From Viola odorata (Eukaryota; Streptophyta; Magnoliopsida; Malpighiales; Violaceae), in the NCBI GenBank assembly GCA_963691705.1, contig OY829542.1, positions 28,258,579 to 28,322,578 on the forward strand: DNA of 64,000 nucleotides. The letters are read 5' to 3'. This document shows positions 1 to 9,986 of the stretch, one piece after another. A program made the position numbers and the translations under genes. The notes beneath the pieces were generated by a model. It did no database searches. It was not told the origin of the DNA and saw only the letters and a program-made list of their open reading frames with translations. Each line of letters begins with the position of its first letter. Position 1 is the first letter of the stretch.

Positions 1-637
1 CCATGGCTTTGGAAAATCATATTGAGTGGTGTGGAGTGAAAAACGTGAGGTGTGTGAGTGAAGAAAAGAATGGGCATGAAAAGAGTGAGCATGCGCCGAG
101 AGGAGTGAAAAACATGAGATGTGTGAGTGAGGAAAAGAACGGGCATGAATACAGTGAGCATGCGCCGAGAGGAGTGAACATGGTGAGTGGTAAGCTTTAA
201 AGGGAGAAAGTTGAGCCTTTGGCCAAGAAAAAAGTAAGCTTATATGCCATAAGGAAGTCGGCGAGTTTGGTTAGCTCTACCCCTAATTCGTGCCACTTGG
301 GCGGATTTAAGGATCCTTTCCTTGATTTCCCTAACACTAACACCTTTTTCTCTAGTCTGCTTTCCTCTCTTTTGCTAGGGTCTAAGCGGCTGCCAAGGGA
401 AACGCAAATGACTCCAGCCATCCAAAAGGCTACTCTTCGCCCATGGGTGAAAATTCTTTGTCTTTTGAAGCCTACGAACTTAGTTTCACCTCATCACTTT
501 GAGTTACCTTTTAGTTATTTTCCACCCCTTTTCCATAGTGCTAATTCATGTCTCTCCTTTGTAGGTACTATGTGTGACATTCGCAAAGGAGTGGAGCATG
601 CAGATTCGAGGATGAATCCATTTGAAGATGGAGGGGA
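1..637 (+). mobile_element. Element D: decayed 3' end of a Ty3/gypsy (chromovirus-like) internal region
   Basis: The segment 590-637 reads on the plus strand as a pol C-terminus with the motif ADSRMNPFEDGGDD. Elements A and C in this window carry the same kind of tail (DSRTN) just before their polypurine tract. A polypurine tract (GAAGATGGAGGGGA, 624-637) follows and abuts an LTR. Bases 1-190 code for a charged repeat-rich stretch resembling the protease-to-RT linker of elements B and C. RT and integrase therefore seem to be missing, which points to an internally deleted copy. Bases 200-540 hold no recognisable domain. The left end lies outside the window. Confidence 0.6.
33..170 (+). repeat. 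69-bp tandem repeat, two copies plus a partial third
   Basis: Two units of 69 bp (33-101 and 102-170) differ at a few positions, and a third begins at 171. The period is 23 codons, so the encoded peptide repeats in frame (core RGVKN..CVSEEKNGHE). It lies in the charged linker-like part of element D. Confidence 0.85.
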
Positions 638-1329
638 TGATACAAGCTCGAGGGCTCTAACTCTTATCCACGTGAAGACTTCACGGGTAGGCCGCGCAAG
701 CCATGAGGAATGTCGCACCAAGGCCTCCCAAGCCATAAAGACATCCGTGCACAAGGCGCGCCAACCCTAGCATCCCATGAAGTCCCCGCGCCTAAGCCAT
801 CCGAGGCCTTGCGCTAGCTCTCCAAGCCCATCTCTTCAAACCCGCGGTCAAGGCCATAAGTGAAGGGTAGTTTAGGGTTGTTCCTTGTAATAAATCCCAA
901 GCTATAAATAGAAGGAGATAGCCTCTTTTATAGCTTGTCTTTGATTTTAAGTGAGTTATCTCCATCAAGACAAATTAGTTGGCGTAAGCCTTAGGGTTCT
1001 TAAAACTGGTTCTTTCCTCTTGTTAATCTCATCGGGTTGATAATTGCATGATTAAGAGATCATTGTAAACGTTTGATTACAAGTTTATATATTGTCTTTC
1101 ATAAATTCCCAACTATAATTCCTTCATATAGTCCGCTGCCTATTACTCCCTTAAACACCTAAATATTCCGTCTATAATCCATTATCAAGAGTTCATCAAT
1201 CTCCCAAATGAGACTAGATCCAATTGCTCCAAGAACATCTCGGGTTCATCCCTTCAAGAGAGGTCGATTGTTATCACCTCGGGATTGCAACGGTTAGGTG
1301 GTCGGTTCGGTAGGGATGCGCCGGTATCA
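638..1329 (+). repeat. 3' LTR of element D
   Basis: This 692-bp segment starts TGATAC directly after a polypurine tract and ends GTATCA, giving perfect 6-bp terminal inverted repeats. A TATA box (TATAAAT, 903-909) sits about 270 bp in, as expected at a U3/R border. Immediately to the right, the sequence reads as pol of element B. D therefore inserted into B, and bases 1330-1334 (GTTAA) are the candidate right copy of its target duplication. The left copy is off-window. Confidence 0.7.
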
Positions 1330-1373
1330 GTTAATCTTTTACTCAATTCCGCGAATGAGGGGAAGACCGTTAG
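1330..1373 (-). mobile_element. Sliver of element B pol between D and A
   Basis: Read on the minus strand, these 44 bases continue the B reading frame that is interrupted at 4044. They correspond to the conserved stretch just before the reverse transcriptase (GLP-x-IRGIE), which is intact in element C near 39.3 kb. One stop codon is present. The piece proves that A and D are separate insertions into B. Confidence 0.75.
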
Positions 1374-2208
1374 CGATACGATCCTAGTTGCGTAGGATAT
1401 GTAGCACGCAATTCTGATCGTTGTTCAAGGATGGAATTCGATGCGGAAATAATTAACTCGACGAGTGCGAACTTAGACCACTCAGCCAACCTATGATAAG
1501 AGCCCTAATCGATTTCAAGCCAAGGAACTTGTCTCGGATTCTTAGATCTAGTCTCGACTAGGTGAGAATCAAACTAAGATAAACGAAACAATGGTTGCAA
1601 TTTCGGAGTTTTACTTATGAGGACTCAAGTTTGCGGACTCGAGAAGGAATAAGGTTCAACGCGTGAACAATGGGCAGAGATTTACAAAGAACAAAGTCTT
1701 GATTTATCAAAATAACAACCAGCTGAATAAGGAAGCCAAGCGACTCCTTATATAGAGTTTTACAAGCAAACCCTAATAGAATAGAAGTAGGAGTTCTAAT
1801 TCCTAAAGTAACTTAATTAACTAATTAACAAATTAACTAATTAAATAATTGAAGTAAGCATAAATATAGTTAAATACATTCCAGAAGCTCCAAGAAGTCT
1901 CTCCATCATCGGGCCAAGGTTTGGGCCGAAACCTCAAGTCGTATGTTGTCTCGCGCATACACTGCGCACTATAATGTTGACTTGGATAACTTTCAAACAA
2001 TTCGGCCAAATGGGCTGAAACCTCTTCCAAACGAAAGGTAACATCCTGACGTTTCCGAAACATAGTCGATTGCATCTTAGAGTCCTTGTCTACGTAGGAC
2101 TCCTATCAACGAAAATGTTGGCTTGATCTTTTGGACGATCCACTCGTCCAAACGTCCTAAAATTTGGACACAATCATAACACATAAAGGTTTCCATCAAG
2201 AAGTATCA
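1374..2208 (-). repeat. Element A LTR, left copy (3' LTR on the minus strand)
   Basis: The 835-bp copy begins CGATACG, where the other copy has TGATACG, and ends GTATCA. It is about 90 bp shorter than its partner because the stretch matching roughly 3956-4036 is missing. A minus-strand TATA box (plus-strand CCTTATATAGAG) lies near 1746-1757. Confidence 0.85.
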
Positions 2209-2669
2209 TTCCCTCCCTCTTTGGAAAGATTCGTCCTCGAATCTTGCTCAGCATAATCTGCCTTCTCTTGTACACTCAAGTCACGCTCAATAGCAAGCGT
2301 TATAGCATTCATATGCTCTTCGGATCCTTGTGTACAAGCCACTTGACTGTCATTCACCGTATCACCCCTTAGGGTTTTGTGCGTTGGATTGTATCTAGGG
2401 CCCGCCTTGGTAACCCTTGACTTACTTGTATGCCATGGTGCTACCACCTCCGTACCTATCCCTCTCTCGGCTAGGTTTTCATGTAGGAACTTCTTGTTAT
2501 CCTCTGGCCGTGACACACCGCCAACAACCCTCTCGATTAGTTCTCTAATGTGCTCATTCGTGGCTTGCTGTAGTTGTAAGAATTCAACACATCTCATGGT
2601 GAGTTCCTGCAATAAGGTGATCATCTCCTTTTGTTCTTCTCCTGAATTTCTTTTAGCCATCTCAATCAC
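2196..2669 (-). CDS. Element A single ORF (157 aa), possible Gag-N/Pol-C fusion
   Basis: This is the only sizeable ORF of element A. The N-terminus (from MAKRNSGEEQKEM, the second methionine after MIEM) is charged and predicted helical, like the start of Ty3/gypsy Gag. There is no zinc knuckle and no enzyme motif. The last residues (AEQDSRTNLSKEGG) match the tail that ends pol in elements C and D and overlap the polypurine tract. I infer that a large internal deletion joined a Gag start to a Pol end. The ORF has no stops, so it may still be translated. An unrelated small protein is the alternative. Confidence 0.55.
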   Translation of the reverse strand: MIEMAKRNSGEEQKEMITLLQELTMRCVEFLQLQQATNEHIRELIERVVGGVSRPEDNKKFLHENLAERGIGTEVVAPWHTSKSRVTKAGPRYNPTHKTLRGDTVNDSQVACTQGSEEHMNAITLAIERDLSVQEKADYAEQDSRTNLSKEGGNDTS

Positions 2670-3101
2670 CTAATCAAACTTAAACACTAGAAAGTGTAAA
2701 ATCTATTTTCGGTGAACACGATTTAGTATTTCGGGTGCAGATTTTGACTCTTATGTCCGAATGACTTGATTCTTTTTTATTCAGATTCCTAGTAGACACA
2801 ACTTTCCAATGGACTCTCTTATACTAAAATCGGACTTCAACAGGTATGTATTAAAATATGATTTCGACACTGACACTTTAGGGGACTATTTTTATGACTG
2901 TTTTTATGACACTTTTTGGGACTTGATTTTGTGACACTTCTTGATAAACAAAAGACACAACTAAACTATAACAACTTTTTTTTTTACTCAAACAAATCGC
3001 TTATAATTTAGCCAATTATTTTTATAACGACTCAAATAAAATGAAATAACAAAATAGAAATTAAAGATAGATTGATATAAATCAAACCTTGAACGCCTAG
3101 A

Positions 3102-3113
3102 GCTCTGCTACCA
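3102..3113 (-). other. Primer binding site of element A
   Basis: On the minus strand the LTR end is followed after two bases by TGGTAGCAGAGC. This differs at one position from the usual plant initiator-tRNA-Met primer site TGGTATCAGAGC. Confidence 0.75.
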
Positions 3114-3115
3114 AC

Positions 3116-4043
3116 TGATACGATCCTAGTTGCGTAGGATACGTAGCACGTAATTCTGATCGTTGTTCAAGGATGGATTTCGATGCGGAAATAATTAACT
3201 CGACGTGTGCGAACTTAGACCACTCAGCCAACCTATGCTAAGAGTCGTAATCGATTTCAAGTCAAGGATCTAGGTGAGAATCAAACTAAGACAAACGAAA
3301 CAATGGTTGCAATTTTGGAGTTTTACTTACGACGACTCAAGCTTGCGGACTCGAGAAGTAATAAGCTTCAACGCGTGAAAAATGGGCAGAGATTTGCAAA
3401 GAACAAAGTCTTGATTTATCAAAATAACAACCAACTGAATAAGGAAGCCAAGCGGCTCCTTATATAGAGTTTTACAAGCAAACCCTAATAGAATAGAAGT
3501 AGGAGTTCTAATTCCTAAAGTAACTTAATTAACTAATTAACTAATTAAAACTAAATATAAATATAGGTAAATAAGTTCCAGAAGCTTCAAGAAGTCTATC
3601 CATCATCGGGCCAAGGTTTAGGCCGAAACCTCAAGTCGTATGTTGTCTCGCGCATACACTGCACACCATAATGTCGAGTTGGATAACTTTCAAACCACTA
3701 GGCCAAATGGGCTGAAACCTCTTCTAAACGAAAGCTAACATCCTAACGTTTCCTAAACGTAGTCGATCGCGTGATTCTGACTTGTACAATGCTGAGTGGG
3801 TTCGGACGAAGTAGCCTGACGCGTCTTAGAGTCCTTGTCTGCGTAGGACTCCTGTCAACGAAAATCTTTGCTTGATCTTTTGGATGATACACTCATCGAA
3901 ATGTCATGAAATTTGGACACAATAAACATAACACATAAAGGTTTCCATCAAGCCTTTGTGATCCCTGATCGGACTCCATCTGCTCCATCATGTCTTGACG
4001 CTTTTGTCTTTGTAGTCGCGTGATACATCTTTGGATCGTATCA
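3116..4043 (-). repeat. Element A LTR, right copy (5' LTR on the minus strand)
   Basis: The 928-bp copy runs from TGATACGATCC to GGATCGTATCA, which are near-perfect inverted ends. A TATA box lies near 3458-3468 on the minus strand. The outermost bases (CGATCCTA...TAGGATACG) can fold into a short hairpin at the U5 end. Confidence 0.87.
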
Positions 4044-4048
4044 GTTAG

Positions 4049-4757
4049 GCATTTCAGACAGGAAGACGTCTTAAAATTCCTGCAAAAAGGAAACAATCGG
4101 ACTTGGTAGGGAATAAGGGGGGTTATCGGTAGTACTCAAGCAGTGCACCTTGTACCGAAGCACATGACACACCTTGTCAGCCAAATACGCTTACCTCACA
4201 CCTTACCCCTCGCCATTACACTCAAGTATTTAGGTTCACCCTCTCTACCATGCTTACTTTTGTCATGGCGTGTGTTCAACTCTGCCTTCCCCTTCTTCTC
4301 TCGGCCACTCTCACTCATCTTACCACGCATGCTTTTGTCATGGTGTATTTTTAACTCACTACTCACATTTTTCACTCCACTATTTTCTCTCATTTTTCTC
4401 ATCAAATAAAATTCTGCACTTGCTTTCTCCATGTGTTTCTGGTCCTCTCAGACTTGTGCGGGCGAAAGAGGTGGAATGTTGAACCTTTTCTCACGGTGAG
4501 TCAAGTGAATTTTGTTTGTGCGACCGTTGTGCACCACATGACGACCAACTTTCCATGGTCGGCCTGTGGCTTACATCCATCGGGACCACATCAAACAACC
4601 TCTCATCTTCATAGCCTCCCATCTTGAAGGCAATTAAAACTTGCTCCTTAACTTTCACTTCACCCTCGTCATTAAACCAATGAAAGGAATATGGTTTCGG
4701 GTGGGGTATGGTTGGCAGATTGAGCTTATATACCAAGAGGTGGCTTGGGACGCCCAC
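4049..4757 (-). pseudogene. Element B protease and protease-RT linker, broken
   Basis: Minus-strand reading gives part of an aspartic-protease region (key words PHPKPYSFHWFNDEG and FKMGGYEDERLFDV), closely matching element C at 39.85-40.1 kb. A Lys/Glu/His-rich linker and the first residues before RT follow. The frame is interrupted by stops, by frame changes near 4490 and finally by the insertion of element A at 4044. RT, RNase H and integrase of B are not in the window except for the 44-bp sliver at 1330-1373. Confidence 0.75.
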
Positions 4758-4820
4758 AACACTTCCATTATCAATGATAAGGGATGCAATCTTACCGTTG
4801 ATGTCGCACCTTCAATAAAA

Positions 4821-6551
4821 TCAGTTCTCTATTTGCTCATCGCATTCGGCTTCGCACTTGGTCTGCACATTCATACTTCTTTGTACTACCAATGTCATAG
4901 CCGATGCTAGGGTTACTTCTTCTTCACTACTCTTGGCTCCCTCGCCCTTTACCTCATTCTCTTCTTCCTCTCCATCACATTCACTTTCAGAGTCATAAAC
5001 TCCTTCCCGGATGATTATCACACGATGATTGGGACATTCAGAGGAAATACTGTGACATTTGTAGCACTCTATGTTGGTGAAATACTTCCTCGGTGGAGGG
5101 TTAGAGCTGGGGTGGTTAACGAGTTTTGGTGGGGGGTTATCGGGGTTAATTTTAGGGTAGGGTGTGTAGGGTTTGTGTAAGGATGGTGTAGGTTTAGGAG
5201 GTGGTGTGTGTGAGAGGTTCCTTGTGTAAGATTGGTCCTTTTGGAATGGTTTGTAAGGCTGGGGAGTCTTCCGGGCATAAGGTTTCCATTTAGAGGCTTC
5301 ATGCACCTCTACCTTCATTGTATAATGAAGCATGGACTGTAGGCTTTCAAAATCCTTCAATTCCAGCTTGAACATTAGCTTCTCATTGAGACCATTTAGA
5401 AATCGTGCTATGGTTATTTCTTCTTCTTCATAGGTGTCGGTTTTGGTGAGGAGGTCCTCCATTTCATTGTAATAGTCTCCGATGGTTTTAGTTCCTACAT
5501 GAGACGTTGCAATTTATTTTGCAAGTCTCGCTTGTAAGTAGAGGGAATAAACCGCTCTCTTATGATGTGTTTCATCTCCTCCCAAGTACGGATGGCACCG
5601 GTATCCCCTCTTTCCTTGCATACTTTATCCTACCAACTAATGGTGTACCCGTCAAATTCCACGGCCGCTAGCCTAACCTTCTTTCTTTCGGAATATTGGC
5701 GACAATTGAATATCCGTTGTATCTTTCCTTCCCATTTGAGGTACTTAGATGGATCAATTGCACCTTCAAATGTAGGAATTTGCACCTTGATGCTACTGAA
5801 GTTGTCATCTATCTGAGGCTTCTGTTGCCCATCAGAAGGTTTAGTAAAATGTTGACCTTGTGCTCGATTTCGCCATCCCAAATTGATGTCCTCATATTCC
5901 TGATTGAAGTCCTCATATCCCTCAAGGTCTTCATGCTCATCGGCGTTGTCATAAAATTCGCGTGCATGGTGAGGTGCGGTGTATGTATGCATGTGAGGAA
6001 TGAGGTTCCGAGGGTTAGGAACACTATCGGTATCCGGTAGACCACGACCCTAAGGTGGCCTAGTGGCGAGACTCATGTGATGACGTTGGTATTGTGCAAT
6101 GATGCCTTTGGCTTGAAGGTGTTGAAGGATGAAGGCATGGATATCGGGAATGACCTGACTTGTGGAGGCCTCTGGCTTTCGGGGCCTAGTGGTGAGAACA
6201 TTCGGAAAGCCTCGACCGGTAGCCCTTTCATGGCTGTTATCATCGGCATTGCTATCGTGACCTTCCTCCTTGGTCTCACAAGTGACTGGCTCCTTGTGAG
6301 GGTCCTCACGGGACTTAAGAGGTAGGCCCGACGGGGGTGGTGGAGGTATCAGAGGTCTTGTTTCCTAAAAGTTCACGGGACCTTAGGGTTTCCTCTAACA
6401 TGGCCTGGCGCGCTTCAGACTTGTCCAAGGCCAGCTTCATTTCAGCCAAGGATGTGAGAATTTGGGTCGGGACATCCTCAGTTCTATTCTCATTAGTTCC
6501 GACTACACTTTTATCCGACATTATGAAACTTGTACTTGCACACTTAAACAA
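4821..6551 (-). pseudogene. Element B gag, decayed
   Basis: Several minus-strand reading pieces line up as a chromovirus Gag. 6315-6551 is the N-terminus (starts MSDKSVVG, like MSDESVVG in element C). 5630-5992 holds the conserved Gag block with IPTFEGAIDPSKYLKWE and VRLAAVEFDGY. 4821-5462 carries the C-terminal half, a proline-rich spacer and a damaged zinc knuckle (CYKCHSISSEC, where the normal Cys-Cys-His-Cys spacing is lost). Stops and frame changes separate the pieces. Gag would form the virus-like particle. This copy cannot make a full protein. Confidence 0.8.
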
Positions 6552-6560
6552 AGGTTTGTA

Positions 6561-7010
6561 AAAATAATTCTCTCCCTCACGTGTTTAAACTCTCGTGTTT
6601 AGCACTCGTAAAAGATATACTCACAATCACTCACTCTCGGTTGCAAGGTGTGCGATTCCTTAGCACACTAGTCTTGCGCTTCAAGTAAACAAATGTGCAA
6701 TTACCTTCACAAACGATCAAGAGCTGATGACGGAAGAGACGAAAGTGGTACCGGTAGTAGGGCAGATGTCGAAAAGGAAATGAAGTATCGGTAGATGAGA
6801 TGGAGGGTTACCAGTATATTCAAGAAGACTCAAGAAAAGTTAACGAAAAAACACCAGTAAGTCAAAAAGGAATAGTACCGGTATACTCAAGAAAACTAAG
6901 GTATACTGAGTCCAGTAACCTTTACCGATACCAGTAAGACTTAGTTTGTTTCTTGAGATGGAAGGATGACTCAAGACTAGACGGGAGGACGACACAAGAC
7001 TCGAGTAAAA
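6561..7010 (-). mobile_element. Element B leader region, 5' LTR not recognised
   Basis: The first part (6570-6620, with CTCTCGTGTTTA) matches the leader upstream of gag in element C at 41.63-41.67 kb. Further right come short repeats of ACCGGTA/ACCAGTA and AAGACTCAAGA. I could not find a primer site or an LTR boundary for B, so its right end is eroded or lost. Confidence 0.45.
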
Positions 7011-7014
7011 TAAC

Positions 7015-7324
7015 TAGATATAGGGATGACAATTGGGCGGGTAAAGCACTATCCATACCCGCACCCACATCTATATGGAGCGGTAAATAAATAATAATTG
7101 TACCCGCAGATACCCGCAAATTTTATTTTCACCGATTTAACAAGGAAATTAAACTTTATAATTTATATTTTGGACCATGTATTTAAATTTTTGTAATAGT
7201 TTGGATTTTAAATTTTGAGCTAGGAAATGATGCAAGTAAAGAATCTAATTAATAATAATGTTAGTGCAATACATTAATATTATAAATAATATTGCTGCAT
7301 CTCTTTACAGCAACAGAGAAGTTT
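7015..7324. other. AT-rich spacer with a hAT/MITE-like GGGCGGGTAAA start
   Basis: The stretch TAGGGATGACAATTGGGCGGGTAAAG followed by repeated ACCCGC resembles the terminal sequence of many short plant DNA transposons. A comparable GGGTCGGGTCGG block occurs at 62.93-63.08 kb. No terminal inverted repeat pair or duplication was found here. The rest is AT-rich with no coding signal, ending where the tandem array starts. Confidence 0.3.
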
Positions 7325-7866
7325 GCGCACGCCGTGCGCACTCGGGCTGGTGCAGGCGCGGCTTGCGATACGAGGATCGTATCATCCCCTCCCTCTTATC
7401 AAAGATTCGCCCTCAAATCTCATTCTGCATAGAGGTTGTATCGCAATCCCTCTCAGCTTCAAGCCTTGCTTCTGCCATCTTTATTCACCTAAATCAAACT
7501 TAACACAAGAAAGTGTAAATCTATTTTCGGCGAACATAGTTTAGTAAATTAAGCACAGATTTTGACTCCGACGTCCAAATGACCTGATTCTTCTTGATTC
7601 AGATTCCACACAGATAGGGCTTTCCAACGAACTAAGACTCGTAGAAATCGGACTCCAGTAGGTATGTATTGAAATACGAATTTGACACTGAGACTTTGGT
7701 GGACTGTTTTTGTGACTCTTTTGTGACTCTTCTCTTGACTTAAATAAAAGACTCAAAATAGAAAAGTAATGACACTTTGGTGGACTGTTTTTGTGACTCT
7801 AATTGACACAACGATAAAAGTAAAGGATAGTTACCAAACTTGAACGCCTGAAGCTCCGCTACCAAC
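7325..7866 (-). repeat. Array unit 0: LTR1 fragment + internal 1
   Basis: Only the last 60 bp or so of LTR1 (to 7384) survive, joined to AT-rich DNA near 7325. Internal 1 is 7385-7866 (482 bp), with polypurine tract at its left and primer-site-like sequence at its right. On the minus strand it can encode a peptide starting MAEARLEAERDCDT that stops before the polypurine tract. Confidence 0.85.
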
Positions 7867-8933
7867 TGATGCGATCCTAGGTGGCTAGGATGCGCAACAA
7901 TGACTGTGTGATCTAGTTCAAAGCTTGTATTTCGAATGCGGAATCATAACTCATGAAAACATGTGAATCTCTAAGGTAAGGTGTCCTTGGCACTCCACAC
8001 AGAGTTCATGAGGTTCTTGAAACAAACCCTTGAATCTCCAAGTCGGCAATGTTTGGCACTCTAAGGAACGAATGCTTCAATGGATAGCAACTTAGGGCTT
8101 TACTTGTGGCTACTCTCAGCTTGCTAAACTAGGAATAGAACATGGTTTCATAGGAACGGTTTATGAGGACGCACCTCTCAAAGACAGTCTCATTCTTTTT
8201 CCAAAAATATCATATATCATTTTATTCATACGACTTGGCCTTTAAATAGGCTAGGAAAATACAAACTTAGAAATAAATAATTCCTATATAAATAATTGCA
8301 AAATGAATAATATCTCATTTAGGTAGTTCCTTATCCGAGCGTTCCTTTGCCAAACCCTAGCCACCTTAGGGTTCTTGGAATTTTGTTCCTTGCGTAGGCC
8401 GTCGGCACTAAGGCTGGTGTAGGCACGGCTTGCGATACGAGGATCGTATCATCCCCTCCCTCTTATCAAAGATTCGCCCTCAAATCACATTCTGCATAGG
8501 GTTTGTATCGCAATCCCTCTCAGCTTCAAGCCTTGCTTCTAGCATCTTTATTCACCTAAATCAAACTTAACACAAGAAAATGTAAATCTATTTTCGGCGA
8601 ACATAGTTTAGTAAATTAAGCACAGATTTTGACTCTGATGCCCGAATGACCTGATTCTACTTGATTCAGATTCCTCACAGATAGGGCTTTCCAACGAACT
8701 AAGACTCATAGAAATCAGGCTCGAATAGGCATGTATTGAAATATAAGTTCGACACTGACAATTTGGTGGACTATTTTTGTGACTCATTCGTGACTCTTCT
8801 CTTGACTTAAATAAAAGACTCAAAACACAAAAGTAATGACACTTTGGTGGACAATTTTTGTGACTCTAATTGACACAACGATAAAAGTAATGGATTGTTA
8901 CCAAACTTGAACGCCTGAAGCTCCGCTACCAAC
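7867..8933 (-). repeat. Array unit 1: LTR2 + internal 2
   Basis: LTR2 is 7867-8451 (585 bp) and internal 2 is 8452-8933 (482 bp). Minus-strand TATA-like CTATTTAAAGG is present in the LTR. This unit is more diverged from the others than units 2-9 are from each other. Confidence 0.88.
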
Positions 8934-9986
8934 TGATGCGATCCAAGGTGGAAGGATGCGCAACGATGACTGTGTGATCTAGTTCAAAGCTTGTATTTCG
9001 AATGCGGAATCATAACTCACGAAAATATGTGAATCTCCAAGGTAAGGTGTCCTTGGCACTCCACACAGAGTTCATGAGGATCTTGAGACAAACCCTTGAA
9101 TCTCCAAGCTGGCAATGCTTGGCACTCTAAGGAACGAATGCTTCAATGGATAGCAACTTCGGGCTTTACTTGTGGCTACTCTCAGCTTGCTAAACTAGGA
9201 ATAGAACAAGGTTCCATAGGAACGGTTTATGAGGACGGACCTCTCAAAGACAAAGTCTCATTCTTATTCCAAAAATATCATGTATCATTTTATTCATACG
9301 GCTTGGCCTTTAAATAGGCTAGGAAAATACAAACTTAGAAATAAATAATTGCAAAATGAATAATATCTCATTTAGGTAGTTCCTTATCCGAGCGTTCCAT
9401 TGCCAAACCCTAACCACCTTAGGGTTCTTGGAATTTTGCTCCTTGCGCTGGCCATGCTCACTCAGGTTGGTGCAGGCGCGGCTTGCGATACGAGGATCGT
9501 ATCATCCCCTCCCTCTTATCAAAGATTCGCCCTCGAATCTCGTTCTGCATAGGGTTTGTATCGCAATCCCTCTCAGCTTCAAGCCTTGCTTCTGGCATCT
9601 TTATTCACCTAAATCAAACTTAACACAAGAAAGTGTAAATCTATTTTTGGCGATTATAGTTTAGTAAATTAAGCACAGATTTTGACTCCGATGTCCGAAT
9701 GACCTGATTCTTCTTGATTCAGATTCCTTATAGATAGGGCTTTCCAAAGACCTAAGACTCATAGAAATTAGTCTCCAATAGGTATGTATTGAATTATAAG
9801 TTCGACACTGACACTTTGGTGGACTATTTTTGTGACTCTTTTGTGACTCTTCTCTTGACTTAAATAAAAGACTCAAAACAGAAAAGTAATGACCCTTTGG
9901 TGGACTATTTTTGTGACTCTAATTGACACAACAATAAAAGTAAAGGGTAGTTACCAAACTTGAACAACTGAAGCTCTGCTACCAAC
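8934..9986 (-). repeat. Array unit 2: LTR3 + internal 3
   Basis: LTR3 is 8934-9504 (571 bp) and internal 3 is 9505-9986 (482 bp). It is the first half of a 2041-bp dimer that recurs at 10975. Confidence 0.9.

Larger units (their letters stand above)
1374..4043 (-). mobile_element. Element A: complete small non-autonomous LTR retrotransposon
   Basis: Two LTRs (1374-2208 and 3116-4043) flank a 907-bp internal region. The target duplication GTTAG lies at 1369-1373 and 4044-4048. On the minus strand the order is LTR, PBS (3102-3113), about 430 bp of leader, one 157-codon ORF, polypurine tract, LTR. There is no protease, RT or integrase, so movement must rely on another element's enzymes. Its LTR ends (TGATACGATCC/GTATCA) and leader match the tandem array at 7.3-18.6 kb, marking one family. 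Size and content resemble the TR-GAG or LARD-like classes. Confidence 0.88.

Noticed and set aside
1230..1330. Similarity of GTCGGTTCGGTAGGG to element C pol, suggesting B continues left of D
   Set aside because: The GTATCA LTR end at 1329 and the exact continuation of B pol from 1330 place these bases in the D LTR. The match is weak and probably chance.
3100..3120. tRNA-like GCTCTGCTACCAACTGA words, repeated in every array unit
   Set aside because: These are primer binding sites (complement of the tRNA 3' end) without the rest of a tRNA fold, so they are not tRNA genes.
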